Positions 17,308 through 28,539 are shown, numbered from the stretch's first letter. The stretch is 64,000 bases of DNA from Opitutales bacterium (GCA_028101545.1 JAOHKZ010000003.1:1-64000); one strand, 5' to 3'. Notes: generated by a model from the sequence alone, not told the origin. Program-made: numbers and translations.

Positions 17308-17568
17308 GTGCTATATTGTATAGTGTCCCAATTAAAAATTGATGAAATCGAAATACCTAATTTTAAGGGTACAACTGATGAAAAGTTAAGAAAAGCTTGC
17401 TGTTGGGTTTCTGAATTTTTCCCGGGTCGTACCCTAACTCTAGAGCAAATCGGGAAAGTAATGGGTGTGTCGAGAGAAAGAGTTCGGCAGATTGAGGCCC
17501 AGGCATTACGGAAACTTAGGCATCCATCACGGGTTAATATTCTGAAAGAGCATAGTTTCAATAGCTAG
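17308..17568 (+). CDS. Stand-alone sigma-70 region 4 (helix-turn-helix) protein
   Basis: A small (up to 86 aa) protein that is essentially only sigma-70 region 4, the domain that contacts the -35 element. The segment [23 protein letters not shown] followed by [10 protein letters not shown] is nearly the consensus of primary sigma factors. Regions 1-3 are absent and there is no upstream remnant, so it is not an obvious truncated sigma gene. It could bind DNA on its own or compete with sigma for RNA polymerase. Initiation is uncertain: GTG at 17308 or GTG at 17323, with no ATG in front. It sits alone between the pseI terminator and dprA. Confidence 0.7.
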   Translation: MLYCIVSQLKIDEIEIPNFKGTTDEKLRKACCWVSEFFPGRTLTLEQIGKVMGVSRERVRQIEAQALRKLRHPSRVNILKEHSFNS

Positions 17569-17578
17569 ATTAGCTATT

Positions 17579-17600
17579 AAGGAAAGTTTATCTTTCCTTT
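17579..17600 (+). terminator. Candidate terminator hairpin after the sigma-region-4 gene
   Basis: AAGGAAAG at 17579-17586 and CTTTCCTT at 17592-17599 form a perfect 8-bp stem with a 5-nt loop, 11 bp after the stop codon. Only one extra T follows, so the U-tract is weak. Confidence 0.4.
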
Positions 17601-17650
17601 GCGTGAAGAGAGCCTATAGTGGAGATTGTTGATTTATTCCATCGCAATTT

Positions 17651-18766
17651 ATGAACAATAGAGATGCATTTCTATTGCTCAACGGGTTGTCTAAAATAGG
17701 CCCCATCTCCGCAAAAAATTTATTAGAATTTTTTAATTTTGATCCTGTCGCTATTTTCAAAGCAAATAGATCCGATTTATTAAAAATTAAAGGTGTTGGA
17801 GAAAAGATTTGTGATTCATTAAAGGAATCACAAAATGAAAAATGGCTTCTTGGAGAAAAAAAGCAGATTGAAAAAAGAAATGCTAGTTTTTTAATTCAAT
17901 CGGAACTCCCTGACATGCTTTTGGAGATTTATGATCCCCCAATTGGCCTTTATGTGGCTGGGCAAATTCCCAATCGTCCATTTGTGGCAATTGTTGGAAC
18001 GCGAAATCCTACAATGTATGGACAGAAGCAAGCCCGTATCATGGCTCAAAAACTTACACAAGCTGGATTTTGTATAGTCAGCGGTATGGCTAGGGGAATT
18101 GATTCTGCTGCACATGAAGGTGCCCTTGAGGTTGGTGGTCCAACTATTGCATTTTTAGGTAGCGGGCTTGATATTGTCTATCCTCCCGAAAATATTAATT
18201 TATACAAACGCATTATGGAGAATGGTGCGGTTATTTCAGAGTTCCCTTTTGGAAGAAGAGCAGATCGCCGAACTTTTCCAATGCGCAATAGGCTTGTTTC
18301 TGGTGTTTCTCAGGCAGTTTTAGTAGTAGAATCGGCCGCTTCAGGGGGTAGCTTAATTACGGCCCAGTTTGCTGCAGATCAAGGACGTACAGTTTTTGCC
18401 GTTCCCGGGCGTATTGATCAACCAAGTTCCGTTGGCTGCCATAAAATTATTCGGGAAGGAGCAACATTGGTTTGTTCGGCCAACGATATTATTGACGACC
18501 TAAGGCCATATATGAAACAAGATCAGTATTTACTGAATTTTACCGATCAAACAGAAGGCGGGGGGGTAGATTCTGACAATATAGGTGAACTCAGTGACAG
18601 TGAGAATTTAGTAATCAATGAACTGAAGGAAGGAGAACAACTGACACTTGATGAATTGTGTAAAAGAACATCTCTTGGCATGCCTGATACAATGTCCGCT
18701 TTAACTCTCTTGGAGTTGAGTCGTCGAGTGAAGAAGTATCCAAGCGGAAGATATGAATTAATTTAA
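17651..18766 (+). CDS. dprA: DNA-processing protein DprA (Smf)
   Basis: DprA protects incoming single-stranded DNA during natural transformation and loads RecA. The 371-aa protein has an N-terminal helix-hairpin-helix region (about 1-65, ALSKIG-like helices with IKGVGEKICD), then the Rossmann-like DprA domain: VAIVGTRNPTMYGQKQAR, FCIVSGMARGIDSAAHEGAL, FLGSGLDIVYPPEN, SEFPFG, FPMRNRLVSG and SAASGGSLITA. The final ~60 residues form the winged-helix domain (LTLDELCKRTSLG). ATG start. It suggests competence, or at least an ancestral capacity for it, but other com genes are not in the window. Confidence 0.94.
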   Translation: MNNRDAFLLLNGLSKIGPISAKNLLEFFNFDPVAIFKANRSDLLKIKGVGEKICDSLKESQNEKWLLGEKKQIEKRNASFLIQSELPDMLLEIYDPPIGLYVAGQIPNRPFVAIVGTRNPTMYGQKQARIMAQKLTQAGFCIVSGMARGIDSAAHEGALEVGGPTIAFLGSGLDIVYPPENINLYKRIMENGAVISEFPFGRRADRRTFPMRNRLVSGVSQAVLVVESAASGGSLITAQFAADQGRTVFAVPGRIDQPSSVGCHKIIREGATLVCSANDIIDDLRPYMKQDQYLLNFTDQTEGGGVDSDNIGELSDSENLVINELKEGEQLTLDELCKRTSLGMPDTMSALTLLELSRRVKKYPSGRYELI

Positions 18767-18787
18767 TGATGAAATAAAATTTTTATT

Positions 18788-18827
18788 TTAGATTTACTGT
18801 AAGTTTACCGCTTGATTTTAAATCTAA
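18788..18827. repeat. 9-bp inverted repeat upstream of the GntP permease gene
   Basis: TTAGATTTA at 18788-18796 and TAAATCTAA at 18819-18827 are perfect inverted arms separated by 22 nt, 40 bp before the permease start. This could be an operator for a dimeric regulator or a weak terminator loop. Both arms are AT-rich, so chance is possible. Confidence 0.3.
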
Positions 18828-18866
18828 TAATCGATGGGGTAGGGAATACTAAATTTTAAAATTATC

Positions 18867-20387
18867 ATGTTAAATTCTTTAGTCTCCATTGTGTCCTCGA
18901 ACTGGCCTTTGTTAGTTCTGCTATTGAGTGTGGCTTGGGTTATTTTCGGAATAACCAAATTAAAACTTCATCCGTTTATTACCCTGATGATTGCGTCTGT
19001 AATGGTTGGCTTACTTTCCTGTCCGTTACCTGAAGTTACAGCCGAAAATAAAGGGCTCTTTCATAGTCGAGTAGACTTGCCTCAATCTGCTCAGCTTGAT
19101 TATGTATTGGCGGTTAAGTGGTCTCTTCTTGGATTTGGAAATACCGCTGGTGGTATTGGGCTTATTATCGCACTTGCTGCAATTGTTGGAACATGCATGA
19201 TGAAGAGTGGTGCTGCGGATCGGATTGTCCGTTTTTTGCTGTCTGTATTTGGCCTTAAACGGGCGGGCTTTGTCCTTTTAATAAGTGGCTTTCTTTTGTC
19301 AATTCCTGTCTTTTTCGACACAGTTTTCTTCTTGTTGATCCCTTTGGCTCGAGCAATGGCAGTTCGAACTGGTGGTAAATATCTATTTTTTGTGATGGCA
19401 ATGGCTGGAGCCGGTGCCATTACACACTCTATGGTAATTCCCACTCCAGGACCTTTGATGATTGCGGATGGGCTTGGTCTCGAGATGGGGTATGCTTTAA
19501 TCGGAGGATTAGTTGCCAGTATTTTGCCTGCTTGCTTAGTTTTTTTTATGGCTAAGTGGTTTGATAATAAATTTGATTTCCCTATGAGGGAAGTTGCCGG
19601 TTCCACCAAGAAGAGTTTAGAGACTATAGTAAAGAAACCTGACGAAGAACTTCCATCCATTTTTTTATCTTTTTTGCCTATTGTTTTACCAGTTGTTCTT
19701 ATCGCGTCGGTATCCTTCGTTGGGGTTTTGCATTCACAGGGAGTAAACCTAGGCTTTATTAGCCCAAATTCTAGTAATTTATGTTTCTCAATATTGTCAT
19801 TTTTGGGGGAGCCTAACATTGCTATGTCTTTGGCCGCAGCTTCCTCTATATATATTCTGATACAGCAGTCACTTAAGGATAGGTTAAGGGAACAAATGAC
19901 TGTAACAAGTTTCTTATCCAAGTATTTGGAAGAACCACTAGTAACCGCGGGTACGATTATTTTAATTACCGGAGCAGGTGGTGCTTTTGGTGGTATGATA
20001 AGATTAAGTGGTGTAGGGCAATCAATTGAAAATCTTTCATATAATTTTAATATTTCTTATGTTTTACTAGCTTGGATAGTAACTGCAATTATTCGAATTG
20101 CTCAGGGTTCCGCTACAGTAGCTATGATCACGGGAGTTGGTTTGATGTCAGCAGTATTGGGGAACGGTAGTGAGCTACCTTACCATTCATTATATATATT
20201 TTTAGCTATTGGCTTTGGTTCTATCACCATGTCATGGATGAATGATAGCGGTTTCTGGGTAGTTCAGAGATTGAGTGGCTTTACCGAAAAAGAAACCTTG
20301 AAAACATGGTCTGTTTTACTTACTGCAATTTCTCTTCTTGGTTTAATTATTTGTTTGATCGGCTCGAGCTTAATTCCATTAAAATAA
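18867..20387 (+). CDS. GntP-family permease (gluconate:H+ symporter type)
   Basis: A 506-aa polytopic inner-membrane protein, hydrophobic almost throughout, of the GntP family that imports gluconate and related hydroxy-acids with protons. Typical stretches are LLLSVAWVIFGITKLKLHPF at the first helix, a GFGNTAGGIGLIIALAAIVG region near residue 90, and the family's ITHSMVIPTPGPLMIADGLG loop near residue 190. WIVTAIIRIAQGSATVAMIT is also family-typical. Substrate cannot be assigned; no sugar-acid kinase or dehydratase is adjacent. It is separated from dprA by 100 bp and from the TPP riboswitch by 95 bp, so it is probably transcribed alone. Confidence 0.87.
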   Translation: MLNSLVSIVSSNWPLLVLLLSVAWVIFGITKLKLHPFITLMIASVMVGLLSCPLPEVTAENKGLFHSRVDLPQSAQLDYVLAVKWSLLGFGNTAGGIGLIIALAAIVGTCMMKSGAADRIVRFLLSVFGLKRAGFVLLISGFLLSIPVFFDTVFFLLIPLARAMAVRTGGKYLFFVMAMAGAGAITHSMVIPTPGPLMIADGLGLEMGYALIGGLVASILPACLVFFMAKWFDNKFDFPMREVAGSTKKSLETIVKKPDEELPSIFLSFLPIVLPVVLIASVSFVGVLHSQGVNLGFISPNSSNLCFSILSFLGEPNIAMSLAAASSIYILIQQSLKDRLREQMTVTSFLSKYLEEPLVTAGTIILITGAGGAFGGMIRLSGVGQSIENLSYNFNISYVLLAWIVTAIIRIAQGSATVAMITGVGLMSAVLGNGSELPYHSLYIFLAIGFGSITMSWMNDSGFWVVQRLSGFTEKETLKTWSVLLTAISLLGLIICLIGSSLIPLK

Positions 20388-20439
20388 TGATTTATTAGCA
20401 GAAACTGAGCGCAAGGTTTTGAGTTTAATTTAAATTCTT

Positions 20440-20469
20440 TTGATTGCGTTTAAAGATTCGCGAGATAAA
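20440..20469 (+). promoter_or_regulatory. Candidate sigma-70 promoter of the thiamine operon
   Basis: TTGATT at 20440-20445 and GATAAA at 20464-20469 are spaced 18 bp apart and each match the consensus hexamers at four positions. They would place transcription start near 20476, a few bases before the TPP aptamer. Weak by itself; the placement supports it. Confidence 0.35.
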
Positions 20470-20482
20470 TTGTATTTTGTTT

Positions 20483-22751
<2,269 letters not shown>

Positions 22752-22755
<4 letters not shown>

Positions 22756-23381
22756 GTGATATACCTAGTATAATTCTCATCTCCCCTCCTTCTGCAAAGA
22801 ACGGTGAAATTGAAATGTTAGATGAATTTTTTGACGCTGGATTGCAAAGGTTTCATCTAAGAAAACCAAATTTTTCAACTGATGAACTTAGTAAGTATTT
22901 AGAACAAGTTTCCCCGAAAAACTTATCCAAAATTGTGATACATCGTGCACCTCAATTGTTGGAGCAATTTCCTCTTGCTGGTTATCACTACACCTCTACA
23001 GAAAACACTCTTAGTATCAAAGGCAGTGTAAGCCGTTCTATGCATAAGCTTAGTGAATTAAAAAATTTTAATGAAAACTTAGACTATGTTTTCTTTGGTC
23101 CTGTTTATCATTCGATATCCAAGAAAGGTTACAGTCCTAAGATTTCTTTGAGTGAAATTTTTTCTTTTTTTAGATCTGGTAGATTAGAAAAATTAAATAA
23201 AAAACCAAAAGTTTTTGCTCTTGGTGGTATTCGTAAGAAGAAAATGAAAAGATTATCTGAAGTTGGCTTTGATGGCGTCGCTCTTCTGGGGTCGATTTGG
23301 GGAAGTCGTGATCCATTAAGAGCCATAAAGGAATTTTTGAAAATGGACTTAAAATTCATGTTAAATGGAAGATGTGAGTGA
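22752..23381 (+). CDS. Thiamine phosphate synthase-like protein (TenI/ThiE superfamily), first copy
   Basis: A 209-aa (beta/alpha)8 protein of the ThiE/TenI superfamily, shorter and more divergent than the next gene. It shows the DAGLQRFHLRKP strand-helix, a DYVFFGPVYHSISKKGY segment in place of the ThiE G-P-x2-x-T-x-T-K phosphate loop, and FALGGIRKKKMK near the C-terminus. This form (FHLRKP, SPVYxSISKxGY-like) is familiar from Bacteroidota thiamine operons. It may be a second thiamine phosphate synthase or a TenI-type thiazole tautomerase, which in Bacillus aromatises the ThiG product. Located inside the operon with ATGA overlap on its 5' side, so a thiamine role is safe; the exact activity is not. 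Confidence 0.75.
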
Positions 23382-24024
23382 AATGAAAGCTTTTCCACCC
23401 TTGTTATGCCTTACGAATGATAACCCAAAAATTACTCATGATGAACAGGTTCGAATTCTTATTGACGAAGGAGCCAAGTTTATTCAAATCCGATCAAAAG
23501 AAACACCAGCATACGATTTATTGGAACAGGTTAACATAGCTTCTTCATATGCATTTGAAAATGAAGTTATTTTAATCATTAATGATCATTTAGAATTAGC
23601 TAGTAGGGGTAAGGTTTCAGGGGTTCATTTAGGTGAAGAGGACCATTCAGTTTCAAGAGCAAGATCTGTGTTGGGGGAGCAAGCTATTATTGGCTCGACA
23701 GTCCACAATTTTGATGACGCAAAAACTGTTAAAAAACTTGGTCTTAGCAACTATGTTGGTCTTGGTCCCTACAGTAGATCAAAGACAAAATTAGATTTGA
23801 ATTCTTTTTTAAATCCTGAAGAGATTACTGAAATAGTAAGTTTCCTGTATCCTACTCCTGTTTTTTTAATTGGAGGTATTGATTTGGATAAATGTGGTTT
23901 GATCTCAGAGTTTAATCTTGCTGGATTAGCTGTTTGTTCAAGTTTGTCATCTGCCGAACATTATGGGATTCATGTAAAGAAATTTATTAACAAAATATCC
24001 GAGGTCACTTGTGTATCCGTATGA
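23365..24024 (+). CDS. thiE: Thiamine phosphate synthase ThiE
   Basis: Couples HMP-pyrophosphate with carboxythiazole/thiazole phosphate to thiamine monophosphate. Diagnostic ThiE stretches are [18 protein letters not shown] (Q-x-R-x-K motif), [34 protein letters not shown] and [13 protein letters not shown], with [11 protein letters not shown] at the end. All the pyrophosphate-binding residues expected of an active enzyme appear in place. ATG 23365 overlaps the upstream gene by 17 bp; ATG 23383 (giving [13 protein letters not shown]) is equally plausible. The stop overlaps the thiG start as ATGA. Confidence 0.9.
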   Translation: MEDVSEMKAFPPLLCLTNDNPKITHDEQVRILIDEGAKFIQIRSKETPAYDLLEQVNIASSYAFENEVILIINDHLELASRGKVSGVHLGEEDHSVSRARSVLGEQAIIGSTVHNFDDAKTVKKLGLSNYVGLGPYSRSKTKLDLNSFLNPEEITEIVSFLYPTPVFLIGGIDLDKCGLISEFNLAGLAVCSSLSSAEHYGIHVKKFINKISEVTCVSV

Positions 24025-24800
24025 ATGATTATTTTAAGCAGTTAGAAATAGCTGGAGAAAAATTCAATTCCAGGTTGTTTGTGGGAACTGGAAAGTTTGA
24101 ATCTGGTGAAATTTTAAAAAAATCCGTAAAGAAAAGCGGTTCTCAAATGGTTACAGTCGCAATGAAGCGGGCAAACCCAAAAGGTGCGGAAGATTCGATT
24201 TTAGATTTCCTGGATCCCAAGATTGTAAAGATTTTGCCAAATACTTCGGGTGTTCGGGATGCTAAGGAAGCAGTTTTTGTTGCAAAAATGGCGAGAGAAG
24301 CACTGGGCACTAACTGGTTGAAGTTGGAGATCCATCCTGATCCTAAATACTTAATGCCGGATCCAATAGAAACGCTTGAGGCTACATTAGAATTGGCGAA
24401 AGATGGTTTTGTGGTTCTACCTTATTGTCACGCAGATCCTGTATTATGCAAAAAACTGGAAGATGCAGGAGCTGCTGCCGTCATGCCACTTGGGTCTCCT
24501 ATTGGAAGTAATCAAGGATTAGAAAGTCGTGAGTTTTTGCGTATTATTATCGAACAGGCTTCCGTGCCGGTCGTTGTTGATGCGGGTATAGGGACACCAT
24601 CGCAAGCAGCGGAGGCAATGGAAATGGGAGCAAGTGCAGTCCTTGTTAATACCGCAATTGCAGTATCCGCCGACCCTATTGCGATGGGAGAAGCTTTTGG
24701 TAAGGCAGTTGAGGCTGGAAGCATGGCACGCATTGCTGGTTTGGGTGCAGTTCGAAGCAATGCTCATGCAACTTCTCCATTAACTAGTTTTCTTTCTTAG
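24021..24800 (+). CDS. thiG: Thiazole synthase ThiG
   Basis: Forms the thiazole phosphate from deoxyxylulose 5-phosphate, dehydroglycine and ThiS-thiocarboxylate. The 259-aa TIM barrel shows [30 protein letters not shown], the Schiff-base Lys in [43 protein letters not shown] and [20 protein letters not shown], all classic. ATG 24021 overlaps the thiE stop by ATGA and is preferred to the TTG 12 bp earlier. Followed after 8 bp by thiH, the radical-SAM enzyme that supplies dehydroglycine from tyrosine. Confidence 0.97.
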   Translation: MNDYFKQLEIAGEKFNSRLFVGTGKFESGEILKKSVKKSGSQMVTVAMKRANPKGAEDSILDFLDPKIVKILPNTSGVRDAKEAVFVAKMAREALGTNWLKLEIHPDPKYLMPDPIETLEATLELAKDGFVVLPYCHADPVLCKKLEDAGAAAVMPLGSPIGSNQGLESREFLRIIIEQASVPVVVDAGIGTPSQAAEAMEMGASAVLVNTAIAVSADPIAMGEAFGKAVEAGSMARIAGLGAVRSNAHATSPLTSFLS

Positions 24801-24808
24801 GGATTCAC

Positions 24809-26011
24809 ATGGTTTCTTTTAAGCAGAAGTTTGAATCGACTAATTGGAGTACTATTTCTGAGAAAATTCTTACTGCCGAGCATAGAAATATTGAGTTAGC
24901 TCTGTCTCGATCAGGTTCCGGTGGATTAGATGACTTTGTGGCTTTGCTTTCACCGTTAGCAGGTAAAGAATATTTAGAGGAGATGGCTCAACTTGCTCAC
25001 AGGTTAACTATTCAGAGGTTTGGAAAAGTAATCCGTTTGTTTGCTCCTATGTATCTATCAAATGAATGTAACAATATTTGTGATTATTGTGGATTTAGTA
25101 TGGGGAATCAAATACCTAGAAAAACTTTGTCACTTGCTGAGATTCTTAGGGAGTCCAGTGCCTTGAAAAAAAATAATTTTGAGCATGTTTTATTGGTAAC
25201 TGGAGAGTCTTCGACAAAGGTTGGCGTTGATTACCTTCTCGAAGCGATCAAAACCCTTAATGATTGTTTTGCTAATGTATCGATGGAGGTTCAGCCTTTA
25301 TCAGAACATGATTATTGTAAATTAATTAATGCTGGATTACATGCTGTCCTAGTTTATCAAGAAACATATGACAAAGTAAGTTATTCCAAGCATCATAAGA
25401 AAGGGAAAAAAACAAATTTTGATTGGCGTCTTGATACTCCAGATAGGTTGGGGCGGTCTGGGATCAATAAAATTGGGCTAGGCTGTCTTTATGGATTAAC
25501 AGAGGATTGGCGCACTGATTCTTATTTTGCGGCAATGCATCTTGATTATTTAGAAAAACGATATTGGAAAACATCATATTCTATGTCTTTTCCGAGAATT
25601 CGTCCTTACGAAGGAGAGATTGATCCGATTGTTGATTTAAAAGACCGAGATTTAGTTCAATTACTATGTGCGTTTCGAATCTTTAATCATGAACTGGAAT
25701 TAAGTTTATCTACTCGGGAGTGCCCTGAATTAAGGGAACAACTTTTGCCCCTTGGAATTACGACTATGAGTGCTGGTTCCAAGACGAACCCTGGAGGGTA
25801 TTCTGTGACAGAAGATTCACTTGAGCAATTTACAATCTCGGATGAGAGAAATCCCAAGGAAATTTCCCGGATGCTTAGTGAAAAGGGATATGAACCTGTC
25901 TGGAAAGACTGGGATTCTTCCTATCATGGCAAAAAGGATAACCTTACTGGTGTTAGTTTTTCGACCAATAAAAAAGTTTTGAAAAGCAATAGTATCTCTT
26001 CGGTGTGTTGA
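24809..26011 (+). CDS. thiH: 2-iminoacetate (dehydroglycine) synthase ThiH
   Basis: Radical-SAM tyrosine lyase that makes dehydroglycine (2-iminoacetate) for ThiG. The 400-aa protein has the radical-SAM cysteines in NECNNICDYCGF (C-x3-C-x2-C) near residue 87, the APMYLSNECNN entry, EHVLLVTGE, EVQPLSEHDY, VYQETYDKVSY and SFPRIRPYEG, matching ThiH length and order. Use of ThiH rather than the oxygen-dependent glycine oxidase ThiO fits a pathway that works with low oxygen. ATG start, 8 bp after thiG; 23 bp before thiF. Confidence 0.96.
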   Translation: MVSFKQKFESTNWSTISEKILTAEHRNIELALSRSGSGGLDDFVALLSPLAGKEYLEEMAQLAHRLTIQRFGKVIRLFAPMYLSNECNNICDYCGFSMGNQIPRKTLSLAEILRESSALKKNNFEHVLLVTGESSTKVGVDYLLEAIKTLNDCFANVSMEVQPLSEHDYCKLINAGLHAVLVYQETYDKVSYSKHHKKGKKTNFDWRLDTPDRLGRSGINKIGLGCLYGLTEDWRTDSYFAAMHLDYLEKRYWKTSYSMSFPRIRPYEGEIDPIVDLKDRDLVQLLCAFRIFNHELELSLSTRECPELREQLLPLGITTMSAGSKTNPGGYSVTEDSLEQFTISDERNPKEISRMLSEKGYEPVWKDWDSSYHGKKDNLTGVSFSTNKKVLKSNSISSVC

Positions 26012-26034
26012 AATTTAATTAGATAGTTTTAGAC

Positions 26035-27147
26035 ATGCTTTCGATTGAGGAAATAAATCAATACCAGAGACATTTGTCACTCCCTTCCTTTGGGAGTGTC
26101 GCACAGGAAAAACTCAAATGTGCATCGGTTCTGGTTATTGGTGCAGGTGGGTTAGGGTGTCCAGCACTTCAATATTTAAGTGCAGCAGGAGTCGGTAAGA
26201 TTGGTATTGTAGACAATGATGTGGTTGAATCCTCAAATTTACAAAGACAGATTCTTTTTAGCCGAGATGATGTTGGGAAATTTAAGGCTGAAGTCGCAGC
26301 TTTAAAATTAAGCAGGATGAATCCATTTATAAAAATACAGGCTCATGTGGTTCGATTTACCGTGGAAAATGCGGAATCCTTGCTGGATGGCTATGATATT
26401 ATTTTAGATGGAACAGATAATTTTTCTTCGAGATATTTAATTAATGATGCCAGTATTCTTTTTGATAAGATTTTGATTTATGGAGCAATTTATCAATTTG
26501 AAGGACAACTCAGTGTTTTTAATTACAAAGATGGTCCAACTTATCGTTGTTTATTTCCTAACCCTCCCAGCTCAGCAGCATTGCCCAATTGTTCAGAAGT
26601 CGGAGTTCTAGGTGTACTTCCTGGAATAATTGGAAATTTCCAAGCATTAGAGGCTATAAAAGTAATTACTCAGATTGCTGAGCCTTTATCTGGTAAAGTA
26701 TTATTATATGATGCTTTAACTCAAAAATCTCAATTGCTCACACTTAAACCCCAAAAGAGAAGTCGAGAAATTACTGAACTTAAGGAAAATCCTGTAAATT
26801 GTTCAACAAACTTAGATAATGAAATGATTACCGAAATTATGCCTCAAGATTTTTTTAAAATGATTAAAGAAAATAAAGAGATATTGGTTGTGGATGTTCG
26901 GGAAGATTGGGAGCGTGGGATATCTAAGATTTCTCCTTCTGTCCATATCCCTCTGGGAGAATTTACCTCAATCGAAGGTCCCCCTTTACCAATAGAATCT
27001 AAAGATTCGAATATTTTGATTTATTGTAAAGCTGGAGTGCGAAGTAGAATGGCTTGTGAATCATTGGAAAACAAAGGTTTTCAAAACTTATTTAATCTCT
27101 CAGGTGGTATTTTGAATTGGGAAGAACAAGGACTTCCTCTCAATTAG
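26035..27147 (+). CDS. thiF: ThiF/MoeB adenylyltransferase fused to a rhodanese domain
   Basis: E1-like enzyme that adenylates the ThiS C-terminus (and possibly MoaD). The N-terminal ~235 residues show YQRHLSLPSFG, VLVIGAGGLGCPALQYLSAAG (nucleotide site), SNLQRQILF, LDGTDNFSSRYLIND and LPNCSEVGVLGVLPG with the reactive Cys. A rhodanese domain occupies about 280-370: VVDVREDWE, the catalytic loop IYCKAGVRSRMA, and LSGGILNW. Of the four zinc cysteines of classical MoeB/ThiF only one remains (TYRC instead of CYRC, and no second C-x2-C), so the zinc site appears lost. The stop overlaps the thiD start by one base (TAGTG). Confidence 0.9.
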   Translation: MLSIEEINQYQRHLSLPSFGSVAQEKLKCASVLVIGAGGLGCPALQYLSAAGVGKIGIVDNDVVESSNLQRQILFSRDDVGKFKAEVAALKLSRMNPFIKIQAHVVRFTVENAESLLDGYDIILDGTDNFSSRYLINDASILFDKILIYGAIYQFEGQLSVFNYKDGPTYRCLFPNPPSSAALPNCSEVGVLGVLPGIIGNFQALEAIKVITQIAEPLSGKVLLYDALTQKSQLLTLKPQKRSREITELKENPVNCSTNLDNEMITEIMPQDFFKMIKENKEILVVDVREDWERGISKISPSVHIPLGEFTSIEGPPLPIESKDSNILIYCKAGVRSRMACESLENKGFQNLFNLSGGILNWEEQGLPLN

Positions 27148-27893
27148 TGCCCAATTTATTAGTCATAGGTGGATCGGATAGCTCGGGGGGCGCTGGTGTA
27201 TCTGCTGATATTCAAACAATTCATGATCTTGGGGGTAGTTGCTTAATATGCATTACTGCGATTACCGCACAAGGCTCAAAGGGAATTTTCCAGTCTCATT
27301 CGACCCCATTATCGATTCTTCAGGCTCAGCTCGAATCTACTCTTGAGCAATCTATTGATGGAATTAAAATTGGAATGCTTCCGAATGCAGAATCGGTTGA
27401 TATCGTGGCAGCTTTTTTAAAAAGAGTTTCCATCCCTCTTGTAATCATTGACCCTGTCCTTAAGTCTTCATCTGGTGAAACCTTATGTTCTGAGGACTGT
27501 GTTTCTTCTTTCAAAGAAAACTTATTTCCTTTGGCGACTTTAGTTACACCTAATCTTTACGAAGCTAATTTCTTAACAGGAGAAAGTTGTTGTAAACATG
27601 AAGAAGTTCTCATGCTGGCTGAAAAATTTCTAACATTTGGTTCCGATGCGGTGCTTATAAAAGGCGGGCATATAGAAAGTAATTATTGTAAAGATTCTCT
27701 AATGTTTCAGGACGGTACTGTAAAATCTTTTGTACATGATCGTATTCTTAATGGAACTAGTGTGAGGGGAACAGGCTGTCGATTGGCGAGCGCAATTGGA
27801 TATTATTTTGCGTGCAATAAAAACCTCCCTCTTTCAATTGAGAAAGCAATTGATTACATTACAGAATACATAGCCAAGAAGGCTGTGTATTAA
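27147..27893 (+). CDS. thiD: Hydroxymethylpyrimidine/phosphomethylpyrimidine kinase ThiD
   Basis: Phosphorylates HMP and HMP-phosphate to HMP-pyrophosphate, the ThiE substrate. The ribokinase-fold protein (248 aa from GTG 27147) starts with the family pattern LLVIGGSDSSGGAGVSADIQ, continues with CITAITAQGS, IKIGMLP, VIIDPVLKSSSGETL and VTPNLYEANFLTG, and has the catalytic GTGCRLASAIG near the end. GTG 27147 overlaps the thiF stop and gives a canonical N-terminus; the frame is open back to TTG 27117, which would add ten unlikely residues. It closes the operon. A strong hairpin covers its last codons. Confidence 0.94.
   Translation: MPNLLVIGGSDSSGGAGVSADIQTIHDLGGSCLICITAITAQGSKGIFQSHSTPLSILQAQLESTLEQSIDGIKIGMLPNAESVDIVAAFLKRVSIPLVIIDPVLKSSSGETLCSEDCVSSFKENLFPLATLVTPNLYEANFLTGESCCKHEEVLMLAEKFLTFGSDAVLIKGGHIESNYCKDSLMFQDGTVKSFVHDRILNGTSVRGTGCRLASAIGYYFACNKNLPLSIEKAIDYITEYIAKKAVY
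27866..27892. terminator. Hairpin over the thiD 3' end at the convergent thiD/ruvA junction
   Basis: AATACATAGCC at 27866-27876 pairs with GGCTGTGTATT at 27882-27892 over 11 bp (one G-T wobble), loop AAGAA. The right arm includes the first two bases of the thiD stop codon at 27891-27893. No clean T-tract follows on either strand, so it may act as a 3'-end stabiliser or a weak bidirectional terminator. Confidence 0.45.
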
Positions 27894-27903
27894 ACCATTT
27901 GAA

Positions 27904-28539
27904 TTATCTTCCGAGTGCTTTGCGAATAAGGTCTTCGGTAGATGCATTTTTGCCAATCTCATCCGAAGCCTTACGTATCGCTTGGTCGGCGTCGGTTGCT
28001 TTATACCCAAGTGTCAGTAGTGCAGAAACTGCATCATGATATGCACCAAAACCAACATCATTCCCAGTTTGTTCATCCCCAAGATGCTCTGGAGTGGAGG
28101 CACGCGGTGAAGGGGAGGGGGGAGTAATTCCTTTTGGTAAAACTTTATCTTTGAGTTCAACCACAATTCGCTCGGCTGTTTTCTTTCCTAGTCCCTGGGC
28201 TTTTGAGAGCATGGCAATATCGCCATTCGCAATTGAATTTTTTAACATAGGTAAAGATAGAGAACCGAGTAAATTTAGAGCAATCTTTGGCCCAATCCCC
28301 GAGACTTTATCCACGATCATTCGGAAAAAATCACGAGATTCCCGATCGATGAATCCATAAAGTGTCTGTGAGTCTTCTCGGTAGGTTGCTTGGGTATATA
28401 GTTTAATTTCTTTTCCTAAGGAAGGTAGCTTTTCAGATGTTGTGAGTGGTATATTCACTTCGTAACCAATTCCACCAATCTGAATTACTGCCATATTGAG
28501 TTGGCATTCGATTAAATCACCTTCTATAAAAGCAATCAT
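27904..28539 (-). CDS. ruvA: Holliday junction helicase subunit RuvA
   Basis: RuvA binds Holliday junctions and loads the RuvB motor. The 211-aa protein has domain I (MIAFIEGDLIE, GGIGYEVNIPL), the helix-hairpin-helix pair in domain II (VSGIGPKIALNLLGSL and AQGLGKKTAERIVVELKDK), a proline/serine linker (about 138-158), and the domain III RuvB-binding helices (DAVSALLTLGYKATDADQAIRKA). Length is normal. It is the last gene of a dapA-dapB-ruvA run on this strand, 4 bp after dapB, and converges with thiD. RuvB is not in the window. Confidence 0.95.
   Translation of the reverse strand: MIAFIEGDLIECQLNMAVIQIGGIGYEVNIPLTTSEKLPSLGKEIKLYTQATYREDSQTLYGFIDRESRDFFRMIVDKVSGIGPKIALNLLGSLSLPMLKNSIANGDIAMLSKAQGLGKKTAERIVVELKDKVLPKGITPPSPSPRASTPEHLGDEQTGNDVGFGAYHDAVSALLTLGYKATDADQAIRKASDEIGKNASTEDLIRKALGR

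Noticed and set aside
19100-19921. 273-codon open frame on the minus strand inside the GntP permease gene
   Set aside because: It lies wholly antisense to a clear membrane transporter; its Lys/Pro/Ile-rich composition is that of a reverse-complement hydrophobic gene and shows no family or ribosome site.
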